Assembly: GCA_027022365.1 (NCBI GenBank)
Contig: JALVYU010000031.1
Location: 430,391-494,390, forward strand
Source: Desulfurococcales archaeon
GTDB lineage: Archaea; Thermoproteota; Thermoprotei_A; Sulfolobales; Desulfurococcaceae
Direction of reading: 5' to 3'
Length of the DNA stretch: 64,000 bases
Positions within the stretch are counted from its first letter, which is position 1; each line of letters opens with the position of its first letter. Under the pieces are notes generated by a model, which saw only the letters and a list, made by a program, of their open reading frames with translations, was not told the DNA's origin and searched no databases. A program made the translations under genes and the position numbers. Shown here piece after piece: positions 16,912 to 26,014 of the stretch.

Positions 16912-18261
16912 CTAGCCGGCGAGGGATCTTATTATTTCCACTACTTTCACCGGATCCTCCCCCAGCACTCTGATCATGGGTTCTCTAGCATAGTCTCCAT
17001 GATCATAGATGATGTCCGGGACCCTCCCAGTCTCCTTTACGGCTTCGCCGAGGATCCATGGTATCGATGACCCCTCCACTTTCTTCACATCCATGGGCTC
17101 CACGCGCCTATCCACATAACAGATGCTGTACCCCTTCTCCCTGGCTCTCTCCACCAGCCTCTCATCATACCTTATGTTCGCGGCCGCACGTATCCTCGGA
17201 TCATATCTCTGAGCAGCCAGCACTAGTCTCGCCATATGGCTTGAGGCACCAAACCTTATCATGCCGTGAACAACTGGCCTGTTTATTCCCCTTGTTATTC
17301 TGCCCTCGACCCCGGCGACGTCACGTACTGTGCGGGCGTAGAGGGCTGGGAGACTATAAACTATGTTTGTGCCGACCTCCGGTACCAGGTTGTTCGCTCC
17401 CGGTATCCCGAGGAACATCCTGACCGCTTCCTCGAGGAGCGATAATACCCTGTATTTCTCCGCAGGGATCCATATCCATGCCGCGGGGTTGACTGGCCCG
17501 TGGCCGCGGCCTATTGGTAGGCTGTACTTTATCGCTGTTGTTATGAATTCCTTGGCTTTCCCCACGGCTTCCACTAGGCCGTAGTTCTTGGCTAGTAGCG
17601 CCGTTATCGCCGCGGAGAAACTGCATCCCGTTCCATGCGTATTCTTTGTCTCGATTCTTTCTGCTTTGAAGTAGTAGTGTCTTCCACGGTAATAGAGTAC
17701 GTCGACGGATTCGCTGCCGCCAAGGTGCCCGCCCTTCACGACCGCTGCTTCCGCCCCGTGCTTCTCGACTATTGTTCTCGCGGCCTCCATCATGTCCTCT
17801 AGGCCGTTGATCCTCATGCCTGATAGGATCTCTGCCTCGGGGATATTTGGCGTAACCAGCACTGCTCTCGGCAACAACTCCCTGATGAGAGCATCAATAG
17901 CGTCTTCGCGTAAGAGCCTAGCACCACTCTTAGCAACCATTACAGGGTCTACTACCAGGGGGAACCCGAGTTCTTCAACTGTCTCCGCCACCGCATGTAT
18001 TATCTCCTTGTTGCTCAGCATCCCCGTCTTCCCCGCGTCTATCCCCGTGTCGCGGTAGACCACCCTGATCTGCTCGGCCACAATCTCCGGGGGCAGATCG
18101 TGTATCATTGTGACCTCGTAGGTGTTCTGCGCCGTCACGCTCGTTATGGCTACTGCACCATGTACCCCTAGGGCCATGAACGTCTTGAGGTCTGCCTCGA
18201 TACCAGCCCCTCCACCACTGTCTGACCCGGCTATAGTTATAGCTACGGGTACGGCTCTCAT
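16912..18261 (-). CDS. thiDN: Bifunctional HMP(-P) kinase / thiamine phosphate synthase ThiDN
   Basis: 449 residues. Residues 1-~265 are Thi[21 protein letters not shown] at the start (substrate loop), DPVMVAKSG, and the kinase anion hole [12 protein letters not shown]. Residues ~290-449 are Thi[30 protein letters not shown] and the C-terminal [13 protein letters not shown]. ThiD phosphorylates hydroxymethylpyrimidine twice; ThiN joins it to the thiazole phosphate, replacing ThiE. This fusion is known in archaea. A palindrome in its promoter region (18301-18313) is shared with the ECF transporter gene at 21910. Confidence 0.95.
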   Translation of the reverse strand: MRAVPVAITIAGSDSGGGAGIEADLKTFMALGVHGAVAITSVTAQNTYEVTMIHDLPPEIVAEQIRVVYRDTGIDAGKTGMLSNKEIIHAVAETVEELGFPLVVDPVMVAKSGARLLREDAIDALIRELLPRAVLVTPNIPEAEILSGMRINGLEDMMEAARTIVEKHGAEAAVVKGGHLGGSESVDVLYYRGRHYYFKAERIETKNTHGTGCSFSAAITALLAKNYGLVEAVGKAKEFITTAIKYSLPIGRGHGPVNPAAWIWIPAEKYRVLSLLEEAVRMFLGIPGANNLVPEVGTNIVYSLPALYARTVRDVAGVEGRITRGINRPVVHGMIRFGASSHMARLVLAAQRYDPRIRAAANIRYDERLVERAREKGYSICYVDRRVEPMDVKKVEGSSIPWILGEAVKETGRVPDIIYDHGDYAREPMIRVLGEDPVKVVEIIRSLAG

Positions 18262-18300
18262 AGTCTCGCACCATTATATAGAGTTGTGGCTACCGGCGTA

Positions 18301-18313
18301 ATAACCTTGTTAT
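18301..18313. promoter_or_regulatory. Candidate operator ATAAC-n3-GTTAT upstream of thiDN
   Basis: ATAACCTTGTTAT followed by CCA, about 40 bp upstream of the ThiDN start, near the expected transcription start (a TATA-like TTATTAATAG is at about 18325-18335 on the minus strand). The same arrangement occurs before the ECF ATPase gene at 21879-21891. The rest of the 18262-18576 gap shows no gene. Confidence 0.5.
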
Positions 18314-18576
18314 CCAGGAATTGATAACCCTATTAATAATTCGTTTATCATACGAACACCCGTACAAGTACTCTGGCCAGAACCGAAGACCACTCGACCC
18401 AATACCGGCCCCTATAGCTCTATCCCCACATATTCACCCGTTTCCACCGCGGAACAACAGGGCTCATCCGCCGTCGTGAGGGCATGAATAGCTATGCGTT
18501 GCTTCATTGTTGCGTGGACATGGTTGCCGGATAGCTTATATTGGTTACCCCCTGATCATAGAGTGGATGACCCGCC

Positions 18577-19296
18577 TTGAACAACGTTGAGCTTTTCAGG
18601 AAGGGTCTCGAGAAGATCCATGAAGGATCAATCGGTATGGCCGTAGCTTCATTACTATCCGTTATAGGAGTTGCGCCTGTATTTGTCTCGGCGCCGTTCT
18701 CACTAAAGATCAGGGTCAGTGTATCGGCCACAGGCCCGCAGGTTCTCCGTCTACCTCCGTTATTTCAGGACTTCATAACAGGTATTCTGGTGCTCGTGGG
18801 CATAATAGCAGTTATTGGCGGCGCCCTATTCCTCATATTCAGTACCGGCTATGTCGTGCCGGGTTATAGGATGGTTAACGCGGGGTCCGGGCATAGGTAT
18901 AGTCCGCAGTACAAGCTGTTATCTGTAGGTTTGTCCCTCACGAGTGTAGCGGAGATCATTATTGGCGCCGCGATAGCCTCGCTCGGGACGGGCCAAATTT
19001 TTGGATCAATGCTTCAGCATGAAATCCTCGAGTACACGGTACTACTGGGCGTTCTCGCCACGGTATTGTTCGTGTTCAGGCTCGTCGGCTACCTAGGGAC
19101 GGGGCTGTTCCTAATACAATTATACAATAGATACAATGACGCGCTATTACTAGCCACGGGAATACTGTTCATAGTCGCTATTCCCCTACCCCTCATAGGC
19201 TTCATAGCATGGGTATTGACGGCCATAGCGGCTCGCCAGTTAATGGAAAGAATAAGCCAGAGCTCCAGACAAGAGCCCCTGACCACTTATTCCTAG
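18577..19296 (+). CDS. DUF973-type membrane protein
   Basis: 239 residues from a TTG start. Begins LFRKGLEKIHEGSIGMAVASLL, then about five hydrophobic segments (for example IVGTLVLVGIIAVIG-like, LLGVLATVLFVFRLVGY, ILFIVAIPLPLIGFIAWV). The N-terminal GL-I--GS pattern and topology match the crenarchaeal DUF973 membrane family; function unknown. Single gene; ends 185 bp before the next. Confidence 0.6.
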   Translation: MNNVELFRKGLEKIHEGSIGMAVASLLSVIGVAPVFVSAPFSLKIRVSVSATGPQVLRLPPLFQDFITGILVLVGIIAVIGGALFLIFSTGYVVPGYRMVNAGSGHRYSPQYKLLSVGLSLTSVAEIIIGAAIASLGTGQIFGSMLQHEILEYTVLLGVLATVLFVFRLVGYLGTGLFLIQLYNRYNDALLLATGILFIVAIPLPLIGFIAWVLTAIAARQLMERISQSSRQEPLTTYS

Positions 19297-19481
19297 GAAG
19301 AACTAATGATGTACACGGGATCTCAGGATCAGAGGGCTTCGTGGCGGTTCTTCACTGTGTGAATAGATGCGCCTAAATAATATAATAATATGTATTATAC
19401 ACACGTGAATGCCCTAGGATCGCCCTGCACATTACATACTTTATTTTCTGATAAAACTCTATAGATAGTATACGTGTTTAG

Positions 19482-19856
19482 GTGGAGAGGTACAGTAGAT
19501 CGATGAGGCTGCTTCGAGGTCTCCGGATCCTGCTCTATGTTTCGTCGCTAGGTTTACTTGCTTATTTCGAGTACCATTTAAGCCCGGAGATCCTTGGCTG
19601 GAGCATGTTCTTCACAGTACTATATATTGTCGTCCTATCGCTAACGCTTGGACTAGACCACGTGGTTCCCGGGGTTTTCCTCTCATACCTCTTCGCGGGA
19701 ATTGCTGGGGACGTGCTGCTCCTGAGGATTCACGGGGAGCTGATAGGGGGTTCGTGGATATACTATCTCCTGGCGTGCCTCTCCACCGGCGCCGTGTTTT
19801 GCTTCCTCGGCGGCCGAGCTATTGGAGCCGGGCCGGATAAACCCTGCCGTGACTAG
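19482..19856 (+). CDS. Small membrane protein
   Basis: 124 residues (GTG 19482; ATG 19503 also possible, since GGTGGAGAGG would then be its ribosome site). Four hydrophobic segments and a basic N-terminus (RSMRLLRGLR, inside-facing). No family recognised. The following membrane-protein gene starts before it ends (35-bp overlap), so the two are probably translated together and may form one complex. Confidence 0.5.
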   Translation: MERYSRSMRLLRGLRILLYVSSLGLLAYFEYHLSPEILGWSMFFTVLYIVVLSLTLGLDHVVPGVFLSYLFAGIAGDVLLLRIHGELIGGSWIYYLLACLSTGAVFCFLGGRAIGAGPDKPCRD

Positions 19857-20955
19857 AGGCTCGATAATACTGTGTAGCTTCACATCCATTGTGCTCAGCA
19901 TCTACTTGTTCAGGCTGGTCGTGCCGAGCATGCTTACTCTGAGCATGGCCCCTCTACTGATTATTGGTCTCTCGATAATCCTCTATGCTCTCCTCATACT
20001 CTACGACCAGGCATTGTTCCATCTCCTCGTCGGGGCGATCGGCGGATCGCGCTCGAGGCCCGACACGGACAAATACCTGTACTCCCAGGTGCTGGGCTTC
20101 TTCCTCTTCACCCTCACGATCATCGTTGTCCTGATACCCAATTTCAAGCCCTCCGAGAGACCCTACCTGGCCCTCAGCATACTCTACTCCTACCTGTACG
20201 GCGGCCTCTCACTATCACTCATAGCCTCGCTTTTCCTCGGCCACTCACTCATCTCCTACCCGCTGGGGAGGAGGCCGGAGATCACCGGCTATCTATCCAC
20301 AAGCATCAAGGAGTATGTCAGGCTTAGATATGTTTCCTCGCTCATCAACCTGTTCAAGCACATCGAGGCCAGTCCACGCGGGAGAAAGATCATGAGCGTG
20401 GAGGTGGTCGAGGCTCTCAGGAAGGGCTATGAGGGCCTACCTAGATATGCACGGCTAATGAGGGTTTTCGGGAAGACCAGAGATCTTCTCACGTACCTCG
20501 AGAACGTAAGGGTTCTGGAGGCAAGGCCAGACATACTTAATATGCTCCGCCAGATCGATCCCAGCGGGTATCTCGCAAAGACGTTCGAGACGATCGTGCT
20601 CCGGGCGTACAGGATGAAGATCATGGGGGACGAAAAATACACTAAGGAGATTAAACAGCTCAAGAGCCTCATACGATCCTACAAGGCGAAGACCAGTGGA
20701 GCGGATAGGGAGAAGATTATCGAGCTGCTCGATAGGCTCCGGAAGCCTAACGTGCTGGACGAACTCGTCTCCGTGTCCAGGCCTAGTCTCCGCCACCTGA
20801 GGAACAGGCTCGTCCACGGGAGGCTCAGCAGGGAGGTCATAATGATCGGTGATAGGCTCGCCGATGACCTCGAGTTCCTCGACGACCCGCTGAGCATGTA
20901 TGTTCTCTGCTCCTGCCTCCTCATATACACCGGGATGGTGCTGGGACAGGGTTAA
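19822..20955 (+). CDS. Membrane protein with cytoplasmic helical domain
   Basis: 377 residues. About five membrane segments in the first 150 residues (ILCSFTSIVLSIYLFRLVV, LLIIGLSIILYALLILY, FFLFTLTIIVVLIP, LSLSLIASLFLGHSLI), then ~220 soluble residues rich in Arg/Lys/Glu helices (LRKGYEGLPRYARLMRVF, LRHLRNRLVHGRLSRE). The RNRLVHG-type segment recalls HEPN-like R-x4-6-H surfaces but the spacing does not make a confident HEPN motif. No function assigned. Confidence 0.5.
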   Translation: MEPGRINPAVTRGSIILCSFTSIVLSIYLFRLVVPSMLTLSMAPLLIIGLSIILYALLILYDQALFHLLVGAIGGSRSRPDTDKYLYSQVLGFFLFTLTIIVVLIPNFKPSERPYLALSILYSYLYGGLSLSLIASLFLGHSLISYPLGRRPEITGYLSTSIKEYVRLRYVSSLINLFKHIEASPRGRKIMSVEVVEALRKGYEGLPRYARLMRVFGKTRDLLTYLENVRVLEARPDILNMLRQIDPSGYLAKTFETIVLRAYRMKIMGDEKYTKEIKQLKSLIRSYKAKTSGADREKIIELLDRLRKPNVLDELVSVSRPSLRHLRNRLVHGRLSREVIMIGDRLADDLEFLDDPLSMYVLCSCLLIYTGMVLGQG

Positions 20956-20992
20956 TAGGCTGGTTCCCCCCTAAGATGAGATCATACATAAT

Positions 20993-21823
20993 ATGACGCG
21001 GTGCATCGTTATGGATGCTCTGGGCCAGACGATCCCATATACCGGCGTGACCGTGTACCAGATCATAGTCTTCGCGGCAGCCATAATAGCGGGGTACATA
21101 CTGGTAAAGATAATGGTCTACGTGCTAGGCAAGACTCTCCACAGGCTCAGGGTCCCCGGCATCGTAGAGGGGCTAATCATAGGGATCGCCAAGGCTGTCG
21201 GATACATAGTTGTCATCCTATCAGCCCTACCGCTGATAGGGGTAAACACTGGTGTGGCCGGCCTCGGCTTATCCGCTATCCTTGGCCTGATACTTGGCTT
21301 CGGCCTACAGGACACGTGGGCTAATATGGCGGCAGGGGTATGGCTGGCCGTGATAAGGCCCTTCGATAAGGGCGACTACGTGGAGGTTGCGGGGTACAGC
21401 GGTGTTGTTGAGGGGATAGGCGTCATGTCCACGGTTCTCAGGACATGGGATAACGTAGTGATCACTATACCCAACAAGAATATCTGGGGAGCGCCGATCG
21501 TGAACTATACGAGGCTACCGATCAGGAGGATAACCCTCAATGTCGGCGTAGCCTACGGCACGGATCTAGACCGCGCGGTAGCGGTAGCTCTAAGCATACT
21601 CAAAAACCACCCCAAGACCCTGGACGAGCCGGAGCCGCAGGTTGTGGTCACGGAGCTCGGCGACTCCAGTATAAACCTCCAGCTGAGGGTATGGGTGAAG
21701 AAGGAGGACTACGGGCTGGTCAAGGCGGAGATCATCAAGAAGATCTATGAGGAGTTCACCAGGGCGGACATAGAAATACCGTATCCGCAGCTAGACGTGC
21801 ACATAAGGGATATGCCCCGCTAG
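20993..21823 (+). CDS. mscS: MscS-family mechanosensitive channel
   Basis: 276 residues (ATG 20993, or ATG 21011 after GGTG). Three N-terminal membrane helices, then the pore-helix signature GLSAILGLILGFGLQDTWANMAAGVWL and the beta-domain entry FDKGDYVEVAGYSGVVEGIGVMST, VITIPNKNIWGAPIVNYTR. These are diagnostic for MscS channels, which open under membrane tension to release osmolytes. A short T-rich stretch after the stop (CTTTTTTACT, ~21830) could be a terminator. Confidence 0.92.
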   Translation: MTRCIVMDALGQTIPYTGVTVYQIIVFAAAIIAGYILVKIMVYVLGKTLHRLRVPGIVEGLIIGIAKAVGYIVVILSALPLIGVNTGVAGLGLSAILGLILGFGLQDTWANMAAGVWLAVIRPFDKGDYVEVAGYSGVVEGIGVMSTVLRTWDNVVITIPNKNIWGAPIVNYTRLPIRRITLNVGVAYGTDLDRAVAVALSILKNHPKTLDEPEPQVVVTELGDSSINLQLRVWVKKEDYGLVKAEIIKKIYEEFTRADIEIPYPQLDVHIRDMPR

Positions 21824-21878
21824 ATGCTCTTTTTTACTTTGTGTATGTTACTCGGCGCTCTATGGTTCGGCCCACTTA

Positions 21879-21891
21879 ATAACCAGGTTAT
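21879..21891. promoter_or_regulatory. Candidate operator ATAACC-A-GGTTAT in the ECF promoter
   Basis: Perfect 13-bp palindrome followed by CCA, overlapping the TATA-like CTTAATAA about 30 bp before the GTG start at 21910. Matches the thiDN element. Its position would block TBP binding, as expected for a repressor site. Confidence 0.55.
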
Positions 21892-21909
21892 CCAAGTAAT
21901 AATAACCGG

Positions 21910-23379
21910 GTGAACGAAGCAGTGCTGCTCAAGTACAGCATACGCGGCGCAGGCTACGGGGAGGGCCCGGCCATAATAGAGGATGTAGCAGCGGATCTTG
22001 GGGAGGGAGGGCTGCTCGTGCTCGCGGGCCCCTCGGGCAGCGGCAAGACCACTACACTGCTAGCCATAACCGGTGTTCTCAACAACCTCCTATACGGATG
22101 GGTCGAGGGAGAATCATGGATAGCCGGGATAAACCCGCTGTCCCCCGAAGGCTTCGACGAGATCCCCACGAGGATCGGTGCCGTGCTCCAAGACCCGGAC
22201 AAGCAGCTGGCCATGCCAACCCCTTATTCAGAGGTGGCGTTCACCCTTGAGAACCTAGGGTATCCGGAGCATGTTATCCGTGAGAAGACCGTTGAGATGC
22301 TTGAGCGGCTGGGCCTCCGCGACAAGATGTACGCCCACGTCGAGGATCTAAGCGGCGGAGAGAAGAGGAGGCTGACCTTCGCCTCCGCGGTCGTCCATGA
22401 TCCCCCGCTCCTGCTCCTCGACGAGCCCTCGGCGAGCATGGATCCGTGGGGGATCAGGGAGGTCAGGGGCTTCATAAGTGATTGGAGACGGCGGGGGAAA
22501 GGCGTCTTGGTCGTCGAGCACAAGCTCCGCTACTTCCTCTGGGATGGCGCGAGGATACAGGTCTACCGCGGCGGTAGAGTGGTACGGGAGCTAGAGGCAC
22601 CGCTGTCACGGGGCGAGATCAGGTTTCTCGAGGAGATAGGCGTCGACGCCGGTCCCCCGAGAATAAGGCGTGTCAAGCCCCCCACTGGCTCGAGCCGGGT
22701 TCTAGAGGCCAGGGGCCTCGTGATAGGATACGGGGAAAACATTGTTGCAAGGGATATAGACCTGTACCTTGATAGGGGGGAGGCCGTGGCTATTATCGGG
22801 CGCAATGGTGCTGGTAAGACAACCCTCCTCAAAACACTGGCCGGCGGCCTAGACCCTCTGGACGGCGAAGTATTATTGCTGGGGGAGAAAACCTTCTCGA
22901 GACAGAGGATCGGCCGGGTCTTCTACGTGCCGCAGACTCCGGACTACCTCTTCGTCGCCCCGAGCCTTGAGGGAGAAGTAAGGGAGATAGCGGGGAAGAC
23001 TGGGAAACCCGTGGATTGGATTACGCGCTACATACCATGGTACGGGGAGGCCAGGAAGACGAGTCCCTATAGGCTGAGCCACGGGCAGAGGAGATGGCTA
23101 TCAATAATCATCGCGTACAGCTATGGGGCTCCCGTAATACTGTTGGATGAGCCCAGCAGCGGCCTCGACCTGAGACTATTTAGGAGGCTCGCGGGCCTCG
23201 TCGGCAAGCTCAGGGGGGAGGGTGTATCGTTCCTCATATCGACCCATGACCCCCGCGTTGTCGGGGAGATGTGTAGCCGGGCCTACATCCTGGATCGGGG
23301 CAGGCTCCGAGAAATAGATCGCTATAGGGCTGTGGAACTACTCGAGGAGGAGGCGGGTCTAAGCCTTGAGGAGGCCTAG
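21910..23379 (+). CDS. ecfA: ECF-type transporter, duplicated ATPase subunit
   Basis: 489 residues with two complete ABC ATPase domains in tandem. Domain 1: Walker A GPSGSGKTTT, Q-loop LQDPDKQLAMP (the ECF-type Q-loop), signature LSGGEKRRLTFA, Walker B LLLLDEPSASMD. Domain 2: Walker A GRNGAGKTTLL, signature LSHGQRRWLSII (a diverged LSGGQ), Walker B VILLDEPSSGLD. It drives uptake of a vitamin through an EcfT scaffold. GTG start is close to the TATA box, so the mRNA is probably leaderless. Overlaps ecfT by 14 bp. The shared palindrome with thiDN suggests thiamine or a precursor as cargo (inference). Confidence 0.9.
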   Translation: MNEAVLLKYSIRGAGYGEGPAIIEDVAADLGEGGLLVLAGPSGSGKTTTLLAITGVLNNLLYGWVEGESWIAGINPLSPEGFDEIPTRIGAVLQDPDKQLAMPTPYSEVAFTLENLGYPEHVIREKTVEMLERLGLRDKMYAHVEDLSGGEKRRLTFASAVVHDPPLLLLDEPSASMDPWGIREVRGFISDWRRRGKGVLVVEHKLRYFLWDGARIQVYRGGRVVRELEAPLSRGEIRFLEEIGVDAGPPRIRRVKPPTGSSRVLEARGLVIGYGENIVARDIDLYLDRGEAVAIIGRNGAGKTTLLKTLAGGLDPLDGEVLLLGEKTFSRQRIGRVFYVPQTPDYLFVAPSLEGEVREIAGKTGKPVDWITRYIPWYGEARKTSPYRLSHGQRRWLSIIIAYSYGAPVILLDEPSSGLDLRLFRRLAGLVGKLRGEGVSFLISTHDPRVVGEMCSRAYILDRGRLREIDRYRAVELLEEEAGLSLEEA

Positions 23380-24076
23380 TACGAGCATACTCTTCATCTA
23401 CGGCCTGGCGATCACGCTCCTAGCCTTCATCTACAGGGACCCATACAGCCTCCTACTCATAAGCATACCTAACGCTGTGGCAGGTATTTATCTGGGATAC
23501 AGGAGGGCTAAGCTCATAGTGGTGTTGCTTCTCCTCAGCATATGGGGGACGTTCCTCAACGCGTACTTCCTGGCTAATCACGGCCAAGTAGTGGCTGTTC
23601 TGGGGCCGCTGGTGATACGTGAGGGAGCTGTAAGGGCGACGGCCCAGATAGGGCTCCGCCTCCTAGCAATAGCGGGGGCGGCGCTGATCTTCATAGGGGG
23701 CGCGGAGCCCGAGCAGATAATAAGGGATCTGGAGGCCGAGCTCCGACTACCGAAAACAATAACGTTCAGCCTCGCCTACGCTCTCCGCCTCATCCCACTC
23801 CTAAGAAGGGATTACAGCGAGATAATGTTCTGCCGGCGCCAGAGAGGGTACCGGAGGATCGCTTATCTGCCGGGGGACATCAAGACGCTTCTCCTACCAC
23901 TGCTCAGCATAGCGTATCAGCGCGCCATATGGGCTGGAATAACCGTGGAGCTGAGGGGCTTCAGGAAGAGGAGGCCCCGCTACAGGAGGCCTAGGATAGG
24001 CCTTGTCGAAGCACTCCTGCTCTCATGGCTCGCCCTACAGGTGGTCCTGCCCATCATGGCTGGATGGACAATGTGA
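23366..24076 (+). CDS. ecfT: ECF transporter transmembrane subunit EcfT
   Basis: 236 residues, with several membrane helices and the EcfT coupling region: LRLPKTITFSLAYALRLIP followed by two x-R-G motifs, CRRQRGYRR and ELRGFRKRR, whose arginines contact the ATPases. Start overlaps the ATPase gene. The S-component that binds the vitamin is not visible next door, so it is either elsewhere or is replaced by an unusual partner. Confidence 0.88.
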   Translation: MRRPSTSILFIYGLAITLLAFIYRDPYSLLLISIPNAVAGIYLGYRRAKLIVVLLLLSIWGTFLNAYFLANHGQVVAVLGPLVIREGAVRATAQIGLRLLAIAGAALIFIGGAEPEQIIRDLEAELRLPKTITFSLAYALRLIPLLRRDYSEIMFCRRQRGYRRIAYLPGDIKTLLLPLLSIAYQRAIWAGITVELRGFRKRRPRYRRPRIGLVEALLLSWLALQVVLPIMAGWTM

Positions 24077-24189
24077 TCCCCCACGGCCCCGACCATTATA
24101 TGCGTGATGAGGCGTGACGGGCTAGGGATCACATTTATAGCAAGCGTTAAATCTATGAAGAACACAATATATAAACCGCAGGTGGTTCC

Positions 24190-25140
24190 ATGCAGTATAT
24201 CAAGTCCCTCATAGTGCTCATAGTCATCGCCGCGATAACCATGTCATCCGCAGTCTACGCGGAGACAACCTACAGTATAAGGTACCACGTGGTAGTCAAC
24301 GGCGAGGTAAGCCCTCTGCTGAACATCTCGACCCGTATAAGGTGGGACTACTACTTATCCCTAAACATGACGTTCCACGGAGAAAACGTGACCATATGCT
24401 ATAGTCTCGAGGGAGCATTGATCCCGAAGCAGATCACGGCCAGGAGCGCCTGCGGCGTAGTCAACATGACGGAGCTCATGGCCCTGCCACGAGGAACCGG
24501 GGGGACAAACAACTTACTGCCCACAGTACCCCTGGGGAAAAACATCATGATCCACGGGTACAAGTTCCTCGGAGCAGGCGATTACAAGGGGCTACCAGTC
24601 TACAAGTTCCAGGCAAAGATATCCCCGCCATTCCTTGGCGGCAAAGCGAACGCCTCCATGATCAATGTCTACCTCTACGCCGGGCTACCAATACCCCTCT
24701 ACGCCTCCGCCAGCATCAATATCCTCGGAAACCTCAGCGTACTCGTAGACGCTGTTGAGGCGAACCTGCCCAGGAACGTGCCGACAGCATACACGACAAC
24801 ACACTACTACGACATAATAGCCGGGGGATTACCGGGGGCACACATAACCGTGGAGGGAGACAAAGGATCATACACGATCAAGGCAACGAACAACGGGGAC
24901 ACAGTGGGCTACATAATAGTCATATACAGGAACACAGGGTTGGCATGGGCAGAGATAATCCCGCCCGGACAAACAGTAGCCGTCAAAATACCGGTGGCGC
25001 TCCTACAGCAGGTGAGCCTAGAGACACAGGAGAACATGCAATCACCGGCAAACCAGTACATAGTTGCGGGCACAGCAGTAGCGGTTGCAATCATAGCAAC
25101 AATACTCATATACACAGCCCGTAGAAGAAAGACCTCATAA
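24190..25140 (+). CDS. Secreted, C-terminally anchored protein
   Basis: 316 residues. Signal peptide YIKSLIVLIVIAAITMSSAVYA, an extracellular beta-rich part with several N-x-S/T sequons, and a C-terminal helix (YIVAGTAVAVAIIATILIY) followed by TARRRKTS. No domain recognised. It follows ecfT by 113 bp on the same strand, so it might be part of the transporter transcript, but an own promoter (ACACAATATATAAACC at ~24160) is visible. Strong A/C bias near the 3' end. Confidence 0.65.
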   Translation: MQYIKSLIVLIVIAAITMSSAVYAETTYSIRYHVVVNGEVSPLLNISTRIRWDYYLSLNMTFHGENVTICYSLEGALIPKQITARSACGVVNMTELMALPRGTGGTNNLLPTVPLGKNIMIHGYKFLGAGDYKGLPVYKFQAKISPPFLGGKANASMINVYLYAGLPIPLYASASINILGNLSVLVDAVEANLPRNVPTAYTTTHYYDIIAGGLPGAHITVEGDKGSYTIKATNNGDTVGYIIVIYRNTGLAWAEIIPPGQTVAVKIPVALLQQVSLETQENMQSPANQYIVAGTAVAVAIIATILIYTARRRKTS

Positions 25141-25251
25141 AACCGGGCAAACACCATATACGAGAACGCGTTTTTAAACACCCATCCTTAAAGCCCTATG
25201 CTCCACCAACTACTCGACCCCGCCTTGACTCCAGCCTGCTGAAAGCATCCC

Positions 25252-25563
25252 CTAGTGCTTCGCCCCACTTATTCCCTCTGCCCGATCCATACACAGGGTT
25301 GAACCCGTGTCCCACCCGTTGATCACGTGGAACACCGCCGACGCGACGCCGCGGTCGAACAACCAGCTCCTAAACACCACATACTCTACCATATCCCCTC
25401 CAACAGACCAGATTATCCCGCATCCCCGCCCCCCGAGCACATCCAGGAGCTCGCCCAGCTTCCTCCTCGAAAGCTCCACAACCGCCCACACCCTCGCATA
25501 CCTCGACAAGAGAAGCGAAGACAACAAAACCCCCAACACATCCCTATCCAGCACCACGGCCAC
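25252..25563 (-). CDS. Hypothetical protein beside leader 3
   Basis: 103 residues from GTG 25563. Soluble; VLLSSLLLSRYARVWAVVELSRRKLGELLDVL looks like two helices. No family recognised. A second short frame just upstream (ending LFLLVGRD-like at ~25570) also looks coding, so the locus may be a decayed or frameshifted gene. It sits between a surface-protein gene and the CRISPR leader, and its first part is T/G-rich. Confidence 0.35.
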   Translation of the reverse strand: MAVVLDRDVLGVLLSSLLLSRYARVWAVVELSRRKLGELLDVLGGRGCGIIWSVGGDMVEYVVFRSWLFDRGVASAVFHVINGWDTGSTLCMDRAEGISGAKH

Positions 25564-25765
25564 GAGCTAATCCCTACCCACAAGCAAAAGACGAGCATTC
25601 CGCCCCACATAGATAGGGAAAGCACCAACAACGGAACCGAGTAGCTCCAAAAACACAGCCACAACCAACAAACCATAAAAACACAAGCCCGGCACGAGAA
25701 CCCCACAACCAAAAATGAAAAAACAAACATAAACAACGGAAAATCCCGATCTCTCCTGGGAAACC

Positions 25766-25789
25766 GTGTCTTCTCTATCTGTTTGTTTC
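25766..25789 (-). repeat. Solo repeat relic of the array 1/2 family
   Basis: The last 16 bp (TCTATCTGTTTGTTTC) match the array 1/2 repeat; the first part is degenerate. It stands alone, just outside leader 3 of the other repeat family. About 60 bp further, TGATCTATAC also occurs in leaders 1 and 2. This suggests an old array of the first family was once here. Confidence 0.45.
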
Positions 25790-26014
25790 TGGTTGTAGAT
25801 CGTTAGACGGTGTATTTCTTTAAGGTGAAGTGTTAATGTGATCTATACTGTTCCCGGGTGGTCTTCCCTGCTGTGCCCGGGAGCACCATTAGGCGCTTAT
25901 TTAAGCTTTTCTACCCGAGATCCCCATGAGCTTCATGGAGAATCCGGAAACCCGAACCGACAAACCTAAAAACAATAACAAACACATAAACAACCAAAGA
26001 AACAACCAAAAACA
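25790..26014 (+). promoter_or_regulatory. Leader of CRISPR array 3
   Basis: A/T-rich near the array with repeated AACCAAA and ATAAAC steps, as in leaders 1 and 2. The last 103 bp (25912-26014) are identical to the reverse complement of the right edge (63898-64000). A TATA-like TTATTTAAGC is at ~25897-25906. Confidence 0.85.
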
